Source: Selenomonadaceae bacterium
GTDB taxonomy: Bacteria; Bacillota; Negativicutes; Selenomonadales; Selenomonadaceae
Direction of reading: 5' to 3'
Assembly: GCA_017554235.1 (NCBI GenBank)
Contig: JAFZIV010000007.1
Location: 1-64,000, forward strand
Length of the DNA: 64,000 nt
The notes beneath the pieces are model-generated. The model saw nothing but the letters and a program-made list of their open reading frames with translations. It was not told the DNA's origin and did no database searches. The position numbers were made by a program, and so were the translations under genes. Shown one piece after another: positions 8,080 through 18,400 of the stretch (its first letter is position 1; the number at the start of each line of letters is the position of its first letter).

Positions 8080-9771
8080 CTATTCTTGAATACAACGATA
8101 ACGAAAACTGCGCGGCTTGGTATGTGCCAATTCGTAAAGTTCTGGGAAGTCGCTGATAAATTCATTGAGCAAAGTATATCCAAAATCTTTTACGCCGAAT
8201 CCCAAATTTTTCTTCTTAAGGTCTTGTCCCGCGAAATTAAGTGGCACAAATCCGTTTTTATCGCCGTGAAGTCTGGCTGATTCTTGAAGTGAATCGTGAA
8301 TTTGTTGCATTTTCTTTTTAGGATTACGCATTCCCTTCTGTCCGCACTGTGAAAGCCGTAAATTAAGAGCTTTAGCGCGATCGGTAGCTGATTGAGAGTC
8401 GTCTACCACAACGGGAGCTTCAAGCGGTGGCGAAGTATCTTCTTTGAGTTCGACTGCACCTTTTTTTTTCGCAACCTTCGCAGGCTGTTCTATTTTTACT
8501 TCGACGGGTTTAGGCGAAGTCTCAACTAATGGAGACGGTTCAACTTTTTCAGGTTCAATCGGCACGACTTCAAAAACTTTCAACGGATTTAAATTTTGAG
8601 TTGTTTTTTCATTTTTAGCGACCGGCGGAGAAATTTCAACCGGCTTTTTGACTTCGATAGAAATTTCTTCATTAATAATCGGCGTTTCAACTTCGACAGA
8701 TTTTTTAACTTCTTTAGAAACTTCTTTATCAGCAACCGACGGCGAAACTTCAACGGATTTTTTAACTTCTTTATGAACTTCTTTATTAGCAATCGGCGGC
8801 GCAACTTCGACGGATTTTTTAACTTCCTTAGGAACTTCTTTATTAGCAACCGGCGGCGCAACTTCGACAGATTTTTTAACTTCCTTAGGAACTTCTTTAT
8901 TAGCAACCGGCGTCGCAACTTCAACAGATTTTTTAACTTCTTTGAGAACTTCTTTATCAGCAACCGACGGCGCAACTTCGACAGATTTTTTAACTTCTTT
9001 GGGAACTTCTTTATTAGCAACCGGCGGAGTAACTTCAACTTCTGATGAACTTTCGGCAATGTCCGTCATCAAATTTTTGCAAATAATTTTTTGCTTAATT
9101 TTAGTCGATGATTTTTGCATTGCGGAATTTTTATTTTCTTCGGCAGTAAGTCTGAAACCGATTGACCATTGAGGCTCGGAAATTTTACGCTCCAACTCTG
9201 CAATTTTTCTTTCCAACTCTGCAATTCTCAACGCCGATTCTGATTCTTTATCTTCCTGTAACGGCGCGGTTTGCGTTTCCACTTGGGCTGATTCATTTTC
9301 AGTTGCGGAACGAAATTTTTCTTCCTCATCCGCCTCCGCGTTAAGAGAATCTAACGAAATAAATTCACTGCAAGCATTTTTGAAAGATACAGAAGAATCT
9401 TTCCTGCCGATACCGATAACGTAAATTCCGTATTCACGCAGACGCACGGCAAGCGGCGTAAAATCACTGTCATTGGAAACAATCGCAAAAGTCGTAGCCT
9501 GTTGCTTATAAAGAACGTCCATAGCGTCAATAGTCAACGTCATATCAGTAGCGTTTTTGCCGGTTGAAAAATCAATTTGATGAACGGTACGCAAGCCATA
9601 ACGCAAAATACAATCGTCCCATTTACGAAGGGCGGGTTTTTCCCAGTTGCCATAAATGCGTCGAACGGTAACTTCACCGCGTTTTTCAAGATTATTCATT
9701 AAAAGCTTTCCAAAACGTGACGAAACATTATCAGCGTCAATGAAAAGCGCGATTTTATTTACTCCCTCCAT
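8080..9771 (-). CDS. NYN-domain putative RNase with repeat linker and C-terminal LOTUS domain
   Basis: 563 aa. Residues about 5-145 form a NYN/LabA-type PIN-like nuclease domain: ALFIDADNVS with the first acidic cluster, TDMTLTIDAMDVLY, and IVSNDSDFTPLA with the second. These Asp residues are the expected metal ligands. A coiled stretch follows (about 180-200), then a low-complexity linker with seven copies of a 19-residue unit (consensus KEVPKEVKKSVEVAPPVAN). Residues about 490-560 resemble an OST-HTH/LOTUS RNA-binding domain (GFVPLNFAGQDLKKKN, GFGVKDFGYTLLNEF). NYN plus LOTUS is a known bacterial pairing; the long charged repeat between them is the odd part. Probable role: RNA cleavage. No partner gene is visible. 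Confidence 0.85.
   Translation of the reverse strand: MEGVNKIALFIDADNVSSRFGKLLMNNLEKRGEVTVRRIYGNWEKPALRKWDDCILRYGLRTVHQIDFSTGKNATDMTLTIDAMDVLYKQQATTFAIVSNDSDFTPLAVRLREYGIYVIGIGRKDSSVSFKNACSEFISLDSLNAEADEEEKFRSATENESAQVETQTAPLQEDKESESALRIAELERKIAELERKISEPQWSIGFRLTAEENKNSAMQKSSTKIKQKIICKNLMTDIAESSSEVEVTPPVANKEVPKEVKKSVEVAPSVADKEVLKEVKKSVEVATPVANKEVPKEVKKSVEVAPPVANKEVPKEVKKSVEVAPPIANKEVHKEVKKSVEVSPSVADKEVSKEVKKSVEVETPIINEEISIEVKKPVEISPPVAKNEKTTQNLNPLKVFEVVPIEPEKVEPSPLVETSPKPVEVKIEQPAKVAKKKGAVELKEDTSPPLEAPVVVDDSQSATDRAKALNLRLSQCGQKGMRNPKKKMQQIHDSLQESARLHGDKNGFVPLNFAGQDLKKKNLGFGVKDFGYTLLNEFISDFPELYELAHTKPRSFRYRCIQE
8620..9035 (-). repeat. Seven 57-bp tandem repeats in the NYN-LOTUS gene
   Basis: Seven in-frame units of 19 codons. 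The outermost unit (near 8640) is the most diverged and the middle units are near-identical in DNA. Alternating Lys/Glu and Val/Pro suggests an extended or helical spacer. The repeats create long open frames on the opposite strand and in the +1 frame that should not be annotated as genes. Confidence 0.9.
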
Positions 9772-9783
9772 AGACTCACGCCC

Positions 9784-10059
9784 TTAGAAACAGTCAAGAG
9801 ATTTTATAGCACCGAACTTCATATATTCGCTCGCAAAAGTCGGATCGCCGTCCATTATAATCGTCTCAACTTCAACAATATTTTCCTGCGAAATTTGAAT
9901 ACGGTCAGCTAAATTTTCTTCTTTAATTCTCTTCCAAAGATTTTTTCTGGAAGCCTTTGTATCTTTGTAAACTGCATGATTATAAAAAATATTCATCGAC
10001 GATTCGTTTTTATTTTCGTCGCAGTTAAAAAAGACGAACACTTTATTGTTTTTCGCCAT
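9784..10059 (-). CDS. Small protein of unknown function (91 aa)
   Basis: No family recognised. The frame is open from a TTG at 10131, directly after the stop of the preceding gene, but the ATG at 10059 (MAKNNKVFVFFNCDENKNES) is the better start: it begins a natural beta-strand and has AGTGAG upstream. The protein is soluble, charged and has no signal peptide; its C-terminal half contains FASEYMKFGAIKSLDCF. It lies 12 bases before the NYN gene on the same strand, so it may be part of the same transcript. Confidence 0.65.
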   Translation of the reverse strand: MAKNNKVFVFFNCDENKNESSMNIFYNHAVYKDTKASRKNLWKRIKEENLADRIQISQENIVEVETIIMDGDPTFASEYMKFGAIKSLDCF

Positions 10060-10131
10060 TAAATCACTCACTTTCTTAAAAATTTTTGTCGAACTCCCGC
10101 GCAGTATAGCATTATTTTCATTGTATTGCAA

Positions 10132-10503
10132 TTAAGAAATTTTTTGCGCGGCGATAAGAGATTTAAGGCGTTCAATCTCTTTATCATGACGATTAAGGGC
10201 ATTTTGAATACGTTTTTTATCATCTTCATCAAAGTCGCCGTTATCGTAAGCATTTTGAATTTTTTTACGGCGGGCAGAAATTTCTGCAAGTTCAATTTCC
10301 AAAACTTTTTCGTCGTTGAAGACGTGACCGTAAATAGAAATAATTTCGTCGTGAAGTTCAGGATAAAAATTTTCTTCGCCGGTAATTTTGCCAATTTCCT
10401 GTACAACGTTTAAAAGAATTTCACAAGGATTTTTGGCAAGGCTAACGTCATCACGAATTTGTTGGCGGAGTGTTTGAAGTGTGCCGAAAAATTTTTCACT
10501 CAT
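10132..10503 (-). CDS. Helical hypothetical protein (123 aa)
   Basis: No family recognised. It is highly charged and predicted mostly alpha-helical, with a probable coiled coil in the second half (about 70-118, rich in Glu, Lys, Arg and Leu). There is no signal peptide or membrane span. The ATG at 10503 overlaps the 3' end of nrdG by 8 bases, implying translational coupling. It stands between nrdG and the 91-aa protein. Confidence 0.75.
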   Translation of the reverse strand: MSEKFFGTLQTLRQQIRDDVSLAKNPCEILLNVVQEIGKITGEENFYPELHDEIISIYGHVFNDEKVLEIELAEISARRKKIQNAYDNGDFDEDDKKRIQNALNRHDKEIERLKSLIAAQKIS

Positions 10504-10978
10504 TTTGATTCCTCAATTTATTTAAGTCGATAATGCGTTGATTGCTTGAGCCGCGAAAGTCCAACTCTAAATCTCTCAATGCCAATATAAATTCGCCATC
10601 AACTAACACGTCAACATATTTTAAAAGCTCCTGCGCGTCGGACGGAATTTCCTCAAACTTGTAGCCCGTATAACACCAAACATTAAGCCCAAGATTTTTC
10701 GTCGCGCGTGCAAGTTCTATAGCGGCAGGAATTTGAAGTAAAGGTTCGCCGCCGGTCAAAGTAATTCCGCTAAGCAGAGGATTTCTTTTAACGGCGTTAA
10801 TCAATTCTGCAGTGTCAACGATTTTTCCGCCGTCAAGCGGATGTGTCGCAGGATTTTGGCAACCTTCACAATTACGCAGACAACCTTGCATAAAAATTGC
10901 GTAACGTATGCCCTCGCCGTCCACAATCGATTCAGGCACAACGCCGGCTATACGAATGTCCAAAATTTTCACCTTCAT
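10496..10978 (-). CDS. nrdG: Anaerobic ribonucleotide reductase activating protein (radical SAM)
   Basis: 160 aa, the usual NrdG length. The radical-SAM cluster motif is CLRNCEGC (C-x3-C-x2-C), followed by the GGEPLL motif (TLTGGEPLLQ). NrdG makes the glycyl radical on the class III reductase NrdD. No nrdD is in the window, so the pair is split. The ATG at 10978 has no clear ribosome site because a structured repeat abuts it. A TTG five codons in (10963) has AAGGTG at ideal distance and could be the true start. A 7-carboxy-7-deazaguanine synthase (QueE-like) assignment is less likely given the C-x3-C-x2-C spacing and the N-terminal IVDGEGIRYAIFMQGC. Confidence 0.85.
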   Translation of the reverse strand: MKVKILDIRIAGVVPESIVDGEGIRYAIFMQGCLRNCEGCQNPATHPLDGGKIVDTAELINAVKRNPLLSGITLTGGEPLLQIPAAIELARATKNLGLNVWCYTGYKFEEIPSDAQELLKYVDVLVDGEFILALRDLELDFRGSSNQRIIDLNKLRNQNE

Positions 10979-10990
10979 TTGTAAAAAGAA

Positions 10991-11100
10991 GAGGCGCGCA
11001 AGGACGCGCGCCCCGTCCGCACTCTGAGCGTGATGCGAAGATTGCGGACTGTTTTCTCTTTGTTACTTTCTCTTTTGCGCCAAAAGAGAAAGTATATTCA
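10991..11100 (-). repeat. Intergenic structured repeat element, copy 1
   Basis: About 110 bases with three consecutive hairpins: GGCGCGC/GCGCGCC, GTCCGCA/TGCGGAC, and a long perfect palindrome ACTTTCTCTTTTG/CAAAAGAGAAAGT around a 3-base loop. A second copy in the same orientation lies at 31718-31827; differences in the first two stems are compensatory. It sits between ilvC and nrdG. It behaves like a REP/BIME-type dispersed element; no coding capacity is seen. Confidence 0.85.
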
Positions 11101-11143
11101 AAAACTAAAAAATATATAAACTTGAACTTTATAAAAATTCTTT

Positions 11144-11182
11144 AACAAAAAACGGTCTGCCGAAAATTTCTTCGACAAACCG
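11144..11182 (-). terminator. Intrinsic terminator of ilvC
   Basis: A 12-bp stem (11152-11163 with 11170-11181, two G-T pairs) with a short A/T loop, followed in the minus direction by TTTTTTG. It directly follows the ilvC stop. Confidence 0.85.
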
Positions 11183-11208
11183 CACGATTAGTCGTCTATT
11201 TATCTGAA

Positions 11209-12225
11209 TTAGTCTTTGGACAAATCTGCACCGTCTTTAAGCCAACTCATCATGCCGCGCAGTTTTTCACCGACTTTTTCAATCTGATGCTCTGCATGAA
11301 GTCTGCGTTGCGCAAGGAAGTTTGCACGACCTGCTGCACGATTTTCAACAAGCCACTTGTTAGCGAAAGTTCCGTCTTGAATTTCGGTAAGAGCCTTTTC
11401 CATAGCCTTTTTAACTTCAGGCGTGACAATTTTCGGTCCTGTCGTGTAATCGCCAAATTCTGCCGTATCGCTGATGGACTTGCGCATTTTCGCCATGCCG
11501 CCTTCGTACATCAAATCGACGATTAATTTCATTTCGTGGAAGCATTCAAAGTAAGCAATTTCAGGTTGATAACCAGCCGCGACTAAAACTTCAAATCCGT
11601 TTTGAATCAGATGAGTTACGCCGCCGCAAAGTACGCACTGTTCGCCAAATAAATCTGTTTCTGTTTCTTCTTTAAACGTCGTCTGAATAACGCCTGCGCG
11701 AGTACCGCCGATTCCGCGAGCATATGCCAACGCCAAATCAAAACATTTTCCCGTTGCATCTTGACCTACTGCGAAAACGTCAGGAACGCCGCCGCCTTCT
11801 ACAAAAGTTCTGCGGACGAGGTGTCCCGGACCTTTCGGCGCAACCATAAATACATCAATATTTGACGGCGGAATAATTTGGTTAAAATGAATGTTAAATC
11901 CGTGCGCAAATGCTAAAGCTGAACCGTCTTTAAGATTCGGTGCAATTTCATTTTTGTAAACGTCAGCTTGCTTTTCGTCGGGGATAAGAATCATAGTAAT
12001 ATCCGCAACTTTAACAGCTTCAGCAACCGTCAAAACTTTCAACCCGGCTTTTTCCGCAACGGGTTTAGATTTTGAGCCTGCATAAAGACCGACAACCACA
12101 TTAACGCCACTGTCTTTAAGGTTGAGGGCGTGCGCATGTCCTTGACTGCCATAACCGATAATTGCAACGGTCTTGCCGTTCATAATCTCCCAATTTACAT
12201 CTTGATCGTAATAAGTTTTTGCCAT
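11209..12225 (-). CDS. ilvC: Ketol-acid reductoisomerase
   Basis: Second step of branched-chain amino-acid synthesis (acetolactate to 2,3-dihydroxyisovalerate), NAD(P)H- and Mg-dependent. At 338 aa it is a class I enzyme. Seen: [19 protein letters not shown] (Rossmann loop), the cofactor-specificity loop [22 protein letters not shown], and the metal-binding [12 protein letters not shown] and [18 protein letters not shown]. The ATG follows GGAGGAATTTTTTTA. It has its own promoter and terminator, apart from other ilv genes, which are not in the window. No T-box or leader peptide is visible in the short leader. Confidence 0.97.
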   Translation of the reverse strand: MAKTYYDQDVNWEIMNGKTVAIIGYGSQGHAHALNLKDSGVNVVVGLYAGSKSKPVAEKAGLKVLTVAEAVKVADITMILIPDEKQADVYKNEIAPNLKDGSALAFAHGFNIHFNQIIPPSNIDVFMVAPKGPGHLVRRTFVEGGGVPDVFAVGQDATGKCFDLALAYARGIGGTRAGVIQTTFKEETETDLFGEQCVLCGGVTHLIQNGFEVLVAAGYQPEIAYFECFHEMKLIVDLMYEGGMAKMRKSISDTAEFGDYTTGPKIVTPEVKKAMEKALTEIQDGTFANKWLVENRAAGRANFLAQRRLHAEHQIEKVGEKLRGMMSWLKDGADLSKD

Positions 12226-12271
12226 TAAAAAAATTCCTCCAAAAATTTGTGTTAAAATTTTTTACCGCGTA

Positions 12272-12300
12272 ATGATAGCACTTTTAAAATTAACTTTCAA
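12272..12300 (-). promoter_or_regulatory. Promoter of ilvC
   Basis: Reading leftwards TTGAAA (12300-12295), a 17-base spacer, TATCAT (12277-12272). The start codon is about 46 bases downstream. Confidence 0.6.
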
Positions 12301-12317
12301 GGAATTTATTAACTGCA

Positions 12318-12353
12318 AATAAAAAAACAGCCGGAAATTTCTTTCCGACTGCC
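12318..12353 (-). terminator. Intrinsic terminator of the giant repeat-protein gene
   Basis: Ten-bp stem (CAGTCGGAAA with TTTCCGGCTG in the minus direction, one G-T pair), tetraloop-sized loop, then T7. It lies 50 bases after the stop and upstream of the ilvC promoter. Confidence 0.85.
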
Positions 12354-12405
12354 TGAAAAGTTTTTAAGCGTTATCTTTTACATTATCTGTTTATTTTTTC
12401 AAAGT

Positions 12406-15400
12406 CTATTTGTTGGTATTCTCGTCGTTGCCGTAGGTGAGAATATCCTCTTGTGGCGTAAGTTCCTTGATACCCTGCGTTGGCAAATCTCCAAGCGAGT
12501 AATTGTCAAAGGAATTGTTGACAAGTTCGCTGATACCGCTCGACCCGAAGAACACGTCATCGTCGCCGTAGATAAGGTCTGCAGATTCAGCAAGATCTTC
12601 GGCAAGGTCTGCACTAGCCGTCGTGAAGGATTTTTCAACAGACGCGCCTTTAGAATCAATGTAGGTAAATTTATCCTCAGTTCCTGTGTATTGAGTAGCC
12701 GCACCTTTAAGCGTAATCTTGCCTGTACCTACATTGATAATGATATTATTTGATTTATCCTTCTGAATTTCGCCTACCGTACCGGACGTAATCTTGATGT
12801 TGTCTGTACCCTTCGTGAAGCTGACAATCTCATCATTGCCGTCACCATTGGCGTAGATAACTACATCGGCTCCACCGCCAAGTGTAATCTTATCGTCGTT
12901 CTTGCCGCCGGTGATCGTGTTAGCTCCGCCGCTGACACTAATATCATCGTCGCCATCGCCGCCATAAATTATGTTATTACCGTACGTATTATTCGTAGCA
13001 TCGCCACCAACAACAATTTTATCCGCGCCCGCGTCGCCGTAAATTACGTTATTGCCAGTGCCTGTAACATTAATTGAGTCAACCCCTGCACCGCCGTAAA
13101 TCGTGTTGTCGCCATTGCCGCTGACAACAATTGTATCGCTGTCTGCGTCGCCGTAAACTAAGTTAGATCCGCCGCCTGCAATACTGATGTAATCGTGACC
13201 TGCGCCACCGTAAATCGTGTTGTCACCACCGCCGCTTACAATAATCGTATCGCTGTCTGCTTCGCCGAGTATTCTGTTTTTGCCCGTGCCTGCAACGTTA
13301 ATTGAGTCAACACCTGCGCCACCGCTAATCGTGAGGTTGCCGCCGGCATTTGCACCAACGTAAATTGTATCGCTGTCTGCGTCGCCGTTGATTCTTCCTG
13401 CAAACGTATTAGCTGTAGTAGGATTGTAAATGATTTTGTCATTACCTGCGCCGGCACTGATAAGAGTAATTGATCCTGTTGCGTTAATGACGTCATCTCC
13501 TGCGGCAGTGTTGAAGGTCATGTTTTTACCTTCAGCCTTAATTGTGTCTGCAGTTGCCGCACCGGTTACAGTCGCAGTTGCGACGTCACTTGCAAAGCTA
13601 AACGCATATTCGCTGTTGCCGTTGATATTGAACGACGTGTTGTTGCCGACATCAGCTTTAGCTAAGACAACTGCTGCTTTCACATTTTCGGTATCATTAT
13701 CATTTATCTGAATACTAATATCATTCTCTTTAATGTTGTCATCACCAAGAAGGATATTTTCTTTGTTGACAGTGACACTCGCGGCAACATGTTTACTCCC
13801 TGCCGTGTACGTAACTGCAGTATCGGTTTCAGTCAACGTATAGAATCCATTTTCGTTACTGTAAGTAGCCGTCTTAGAGGTATTGGTGTTCCAAGCAAGT
13901 GGGGTAGCTACCGCATTTACCTTCTTCTTGGTATCCGCATTAGTTGTGTCAAGTGCCAATTTGTATCCGTCTTTAATGGCAGCGGCATTAAGCGCAACTT
14001 TGGCAGCAGTTCCGAGTACACTCTTATCCAAAGTAATGACTTTTGCGTTATCACCAGTGCTGAGACTAATGCCGTCAATAGCACCGTTGGTAGCCGTAAG
14101 ACCGCTCTTAAGTCCCGTGACTGTTGCAAGAGTTTCCTTATTGGTGTCAGCCGTATAAGTAACCTTGAGAGGTTTATCACCGGTATCAAGTGTGTAGAAA
14201 CCTGCCGTGTATTTATTGTAATTGGCGTTAGTGCCGCTTACAGACCAGCTTGTTGTGTTTTCAACGGCTTTTGTGGGTACACCAGTATCAAGCGCAAGAT
14301 AGTATGCTTGTGTCGTACCTAATTCATTCTTACCTTGCGTCAACGTGATTGTCTTGGCAGTTCCGAGCATATCTTTCTTCAAAGTGACTTTCTTTGTGTC
14401 CGCATCGACGATAATACCGCCAGCCGTGATTCTATTCTGAATAACCTTCTCTTTAGCCTGTGCATCCGTAAGAGTGTTACCATCATTAGCTGCGGCTTCT
14501 TTTGCCGCTTTAATTTCTGCCGCCGTGACATTGACATTGAGACCGTTGATTGTGAACAAGGTCGGTTTATCAGCATTTACCGCTCTGTAGGTGTAAGACT
14601 TGACTTTAGTCGTGTCAGTAGTATTTGCCTTGTAGTAAGCATTTTGATTGTAAGCCGTGTAGAGAATCGACGAGCCGCTTAAGCTATATGCAGGAGTCGA
14701 CATATTGGCATTTGTTGCCGTAGTGCTGAGTGCAAGCGTAGTAGCTGAATAAGCACCCTTGCCGGTGAGAGAGACGGTAGTGTTGTTAAGGAGATCGTCA
14801 TTTGTAATAGTGACGGTTTTCTTATCATCTGCTATGGTAATACCTCTATTAATCTGATCTACAGTCAAGTCTTTTCTAAGACCGCTGATAACAATCGTAT
14901 CGGTTGCATTCGTGTCAGGCGTGTAAGTCCAGCTTTCATCGCTGATTTGAGAGAAGTAGCCGTTCTTGTAAGTCTTGTTAGTGGCAGTAGTGTTGCTTAC
15001 AGACCAAGTGCTTGTGTCGGTAGTAGCGGTTACTACGCCAGTACCTGTAACAAGTTTGAACTCCTGTTTATTTCCTTCGGAGTCTTTACCGTTGGTCAAT
15101 TTGACATTGGTCGTACCTACCATGTCGCCTGTCAAAGTTATATTACTACCGTCAAAGGCAGTAGTCATCTGGTCAGCCGTTGTGCCGCTCTTAAGACCGG
15201 TGACAGTTGCCAACGTCGACAGAGTCTTTTCTCTCGTGTAGGTAATTGCTTTTGAAGTTGAAGTATTCAGCGTATAGTAGCCGGTCTCATAAGTCTTGTA
15301 GGTTGCAGTCGTGCCGTTGACAGTCCAAGCGGTATTTTGATAAGCTTCCGTATCTACATCGTTGTCAATAGCCAGCGTGACCTTTCTGTAGTCGTCTGAA

Positions 15401-18400
15401 CCGTTTTGTATACCGCTAATAGAGACATTAGAAGTAGTAAGTACATCGCTCGACAATTTAACAACAGTGCCGTCCAAAGTAATGCCGTCAATCTTTTTGT
15501 CTTCAACCGTAAGACCACTCTTAAGACCGTTGAGCGTAATCAAGTTCTTGGAATTTTTAGGTGCGGTGTAGGTAATCTTAGCGGCTGCGGTGTCAGAAGT
15601 ATAGTAAGCTTCCTCGAAATATCTGTAGTAGGCAGTCGTACCGTTGATTACCCATTCTCTGGTTTCTTGTCCAGACTTCTGATTTACATCAGTATCAAGC
15701 GCGAGCTTGTATGTTGACTTTGTGCCGCCTTTCGTGCCGTTTGTCAACGTGACATTGGAAGTACCGAGTATGCCTGTCTTCAAGGTGATTGTGTCGTCAC
15801 TGATACTGATGTTTTCGGAAATTCTATCCTCCTGAATTTTCGTTTTTGCAGTCGCCGAATCGACATTCGTATTATAAGATTGATATTCTTTGATTTCGGC
15901 GGCAGTAACATTAAGATTGAGTCCCGTGATTGTAACGATAGCAGGTGCAGCAGAACTACTCTTTGCTGCGGCATAAGTCAAAGTCTTGCCATCTGTAGAA
16001 ATGTTGTAGCCAGCCGAAATATCATCTCTCAAGACTAACGAAGAGCCGCTGACTGCCCACGCTTCGTCGTCATTATTAGTAGCTTTAAGCGAATCATCGT
16101 CAAGCTGTAACTGATACTTCGAGTAATCTGTACCGCTGTTGGCTTTCAAGCCGCTAATCGTGACTCTGGAATTGGCAACCGGACTTTCGGGAAGTGCCGA
16201 TTCTGACAAGTAAACTTTCTTTGCATCGTCGTCAATCGTAATACCGCTAATTTCGCCGTATTTCGAGCCTACAAGACCGTTGGTAACCGTAAGACCGCTC
16301 TTAAGTCCCGACACTGTGATCAAAGTTTGCGGAGCAGTATCTTTCGTGCAGGTAACTTTGTTAGCGTTGGCGTTAAGTGTGTAGAAAGCTTTGTTATAAG
16401 TCTGATAATTTGCCGTCGAATTTGCCGTCGTACCGGTGACATTCCAACCTGTAACTGCTTCACCTTTATTTGTTGTAGCATCTGCTTGGGGAACATCGGC
16501 GTCGAGTGCAATCCGGAAGAGATATTTATCTTTGGCATTATTATCAGAAAGACCGACATTAGTATTAGCGAGAATTTCAGGCGGCAATGTAGTGATAATT
16601 GTATCCGACGTACCTGTCTCTACAACTGTGTTGTCGTTCAGATAAGCCTCCATCTTATACTTGAGAGCAATTTCTTCCGCTGTACCTTTTGTTGCGCCGT
16701 AATTTTGAATAGCATAAGCTTTCTCTTCGTCAGAAATTGTAAGCTTGTTGTTAAGACCGGTGATTGTCGCCAAAACAGTGCTTGTTGCCGCAGAGTAAAC
16801 CGCAGTCGTGCTAGTGGAGTCAGTGAATTTGTAACCCTCAGATTCGGGTATGCAGTAAGTGGCAGTATTACCGGAGACTACCCATGTTGCCTCGCCTTTT
16901 TCGGAAATATTGACGCCATTTTCCTTGCTGTCATCGAAAGCAACTTTATAAATCTTTTTATCGCTAGAGTTTTTGTCGGTGATTACGACTTTGGCACCAT
17001 TCTTAGCTTCAGGCAATGCATCCTTAGTAAGGGTTACAAGCATTACATCATTACCGTTTTCTGTGCCGATTTGTCTGACGGTCGCGTAAACGTTAGTACC
17101 GTCGCCGATAACGCCTTCGCCGTCTACAGTAGTAAAGGCTTTAAGCCCCGCCTTAAGACCGATGATCTGGAACAATTGATCCTTAGTTGTACTTACGGGT
17201 TTATGGTAAACTATGCTGTTATTCTTTTCAACATATTCGTAGTACTCGCCCGTACCTGTTTGATAGGTGACAGTAGAGCCGCTGACTGTCCAGTAATCAC
17301 TTACTTTTGCTTCTTGCATTACTTCAGTATCAAGTGCAAGCTTGTAAGCACTGTTGTTTACGGCGACGGTTCCTGTTCCGAGAGCATCTTTCTTCAAGGT
17401 AATAACATTGTCCGCACCAAGCGTCAAGCACGAAGAGAGTGTATTATTATTAACATTTGTGGAAAGACCACTGACAGTAACGATAGGTGCCGCTTCAGTT
17501 AATGCTGTTTTGTAAGTGACGGATTTATTGTCGGTCGCGAGTACGTAACCTGCACCACTCTTAGCACTCAAAATCGCTTTGCCGTTATTTACACTCCAAC
17601 TCTTACTATCATCATCAATTGCCGGAGCATTTAAACCATTGGCGAGTGCAAGTTTGTAGCCGCTACCGCTGAGTTTAACTGTTGCGTTATTGGATTTGGG
17701 AATTGCGCCTTCTGCCAAAGTAATGACGTTGTCTTCGCCCTCGTTTTCTGTAAGGGTAATACCGCTGGGAATTTCGCCATTAGTTGTAGTTACGGAACTA
17801 CTAAGACCGGTGATTGTTGCCAAAGTCTTTGTGGTCTTTTTATTGACTTTGGTAATTGCATTGCTAGTAACGGAGTAATATTCAGGTATGACTGTCTGAT
17901 AGTAAGCAGTTGTACCTTGAGTAGACCAAACCTTAGTTGTATTGGTACTATCCGTATTAACTTCGTCGTCAACGCCAAGTACATAGCCCGTTCCTTTGAT
18001 AGCAACTTTGGTGGTGCCGGCAAGTATGGTACTGTTCAAAACAACCGTATTAGTGGACTTATCTCCTTCGGTAGCGGTATTGATTATGACGTTATTTTTC
18101 AAATCATCTGCGGTGGTAGCAGTTTTAAGACCGGCGAGAGTTGCATAAGTTTTGGTTGTATTAGTGGCGTAACTGATAGACTTATTGTCTGACGCCAGAT
18201 TATAGCCTGCAGTCACGTCAGCCGTGTAAATTGCACTCGTTGCATTTGCGCCTTTAGTCCAAGACGGGTCGCCTGTTTTAGGTGTAGCTACTTCAGGAGC
18301 AAGCGCAAGCGTGTAAGTCGTATAATCGTAGCCCGTACCACTCTTGCCGCTGATAGTAACTTTCTGTCCATTCGACTTGGTGTCTACAAATACACTGTTG

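Noticed and set aside
8620-9035. CRISPR-like array
   Set aside because: Units are contiguous 57-bp coding repeats without unique spacers.
8596-9045. Long repetitive frames opposite and shifted against the NYN-LOTUS gene
   Set aside because: They are shadows of the 57-bp tandem repeat; composition (Arg/Leu/Lys or Asn/Phe only) is not that of a real protein.
12226-12405. T-box or leader-peptide attenuator before ilvC
   Set aside because: The leader is only about 40 bases after the promoter; the hairpin at 12318-12353 lies upstream of the promoter and terminates the giant gene.
16327-17502. 391-codon plus-strand open frame (and many others opposite the giant gene)
   Set aside because: It lies wholly antisense to the repeat array, has Cys/Arg/Ser-rich, low-quality composition and no ribosome site; repeats on one strand create such frames.
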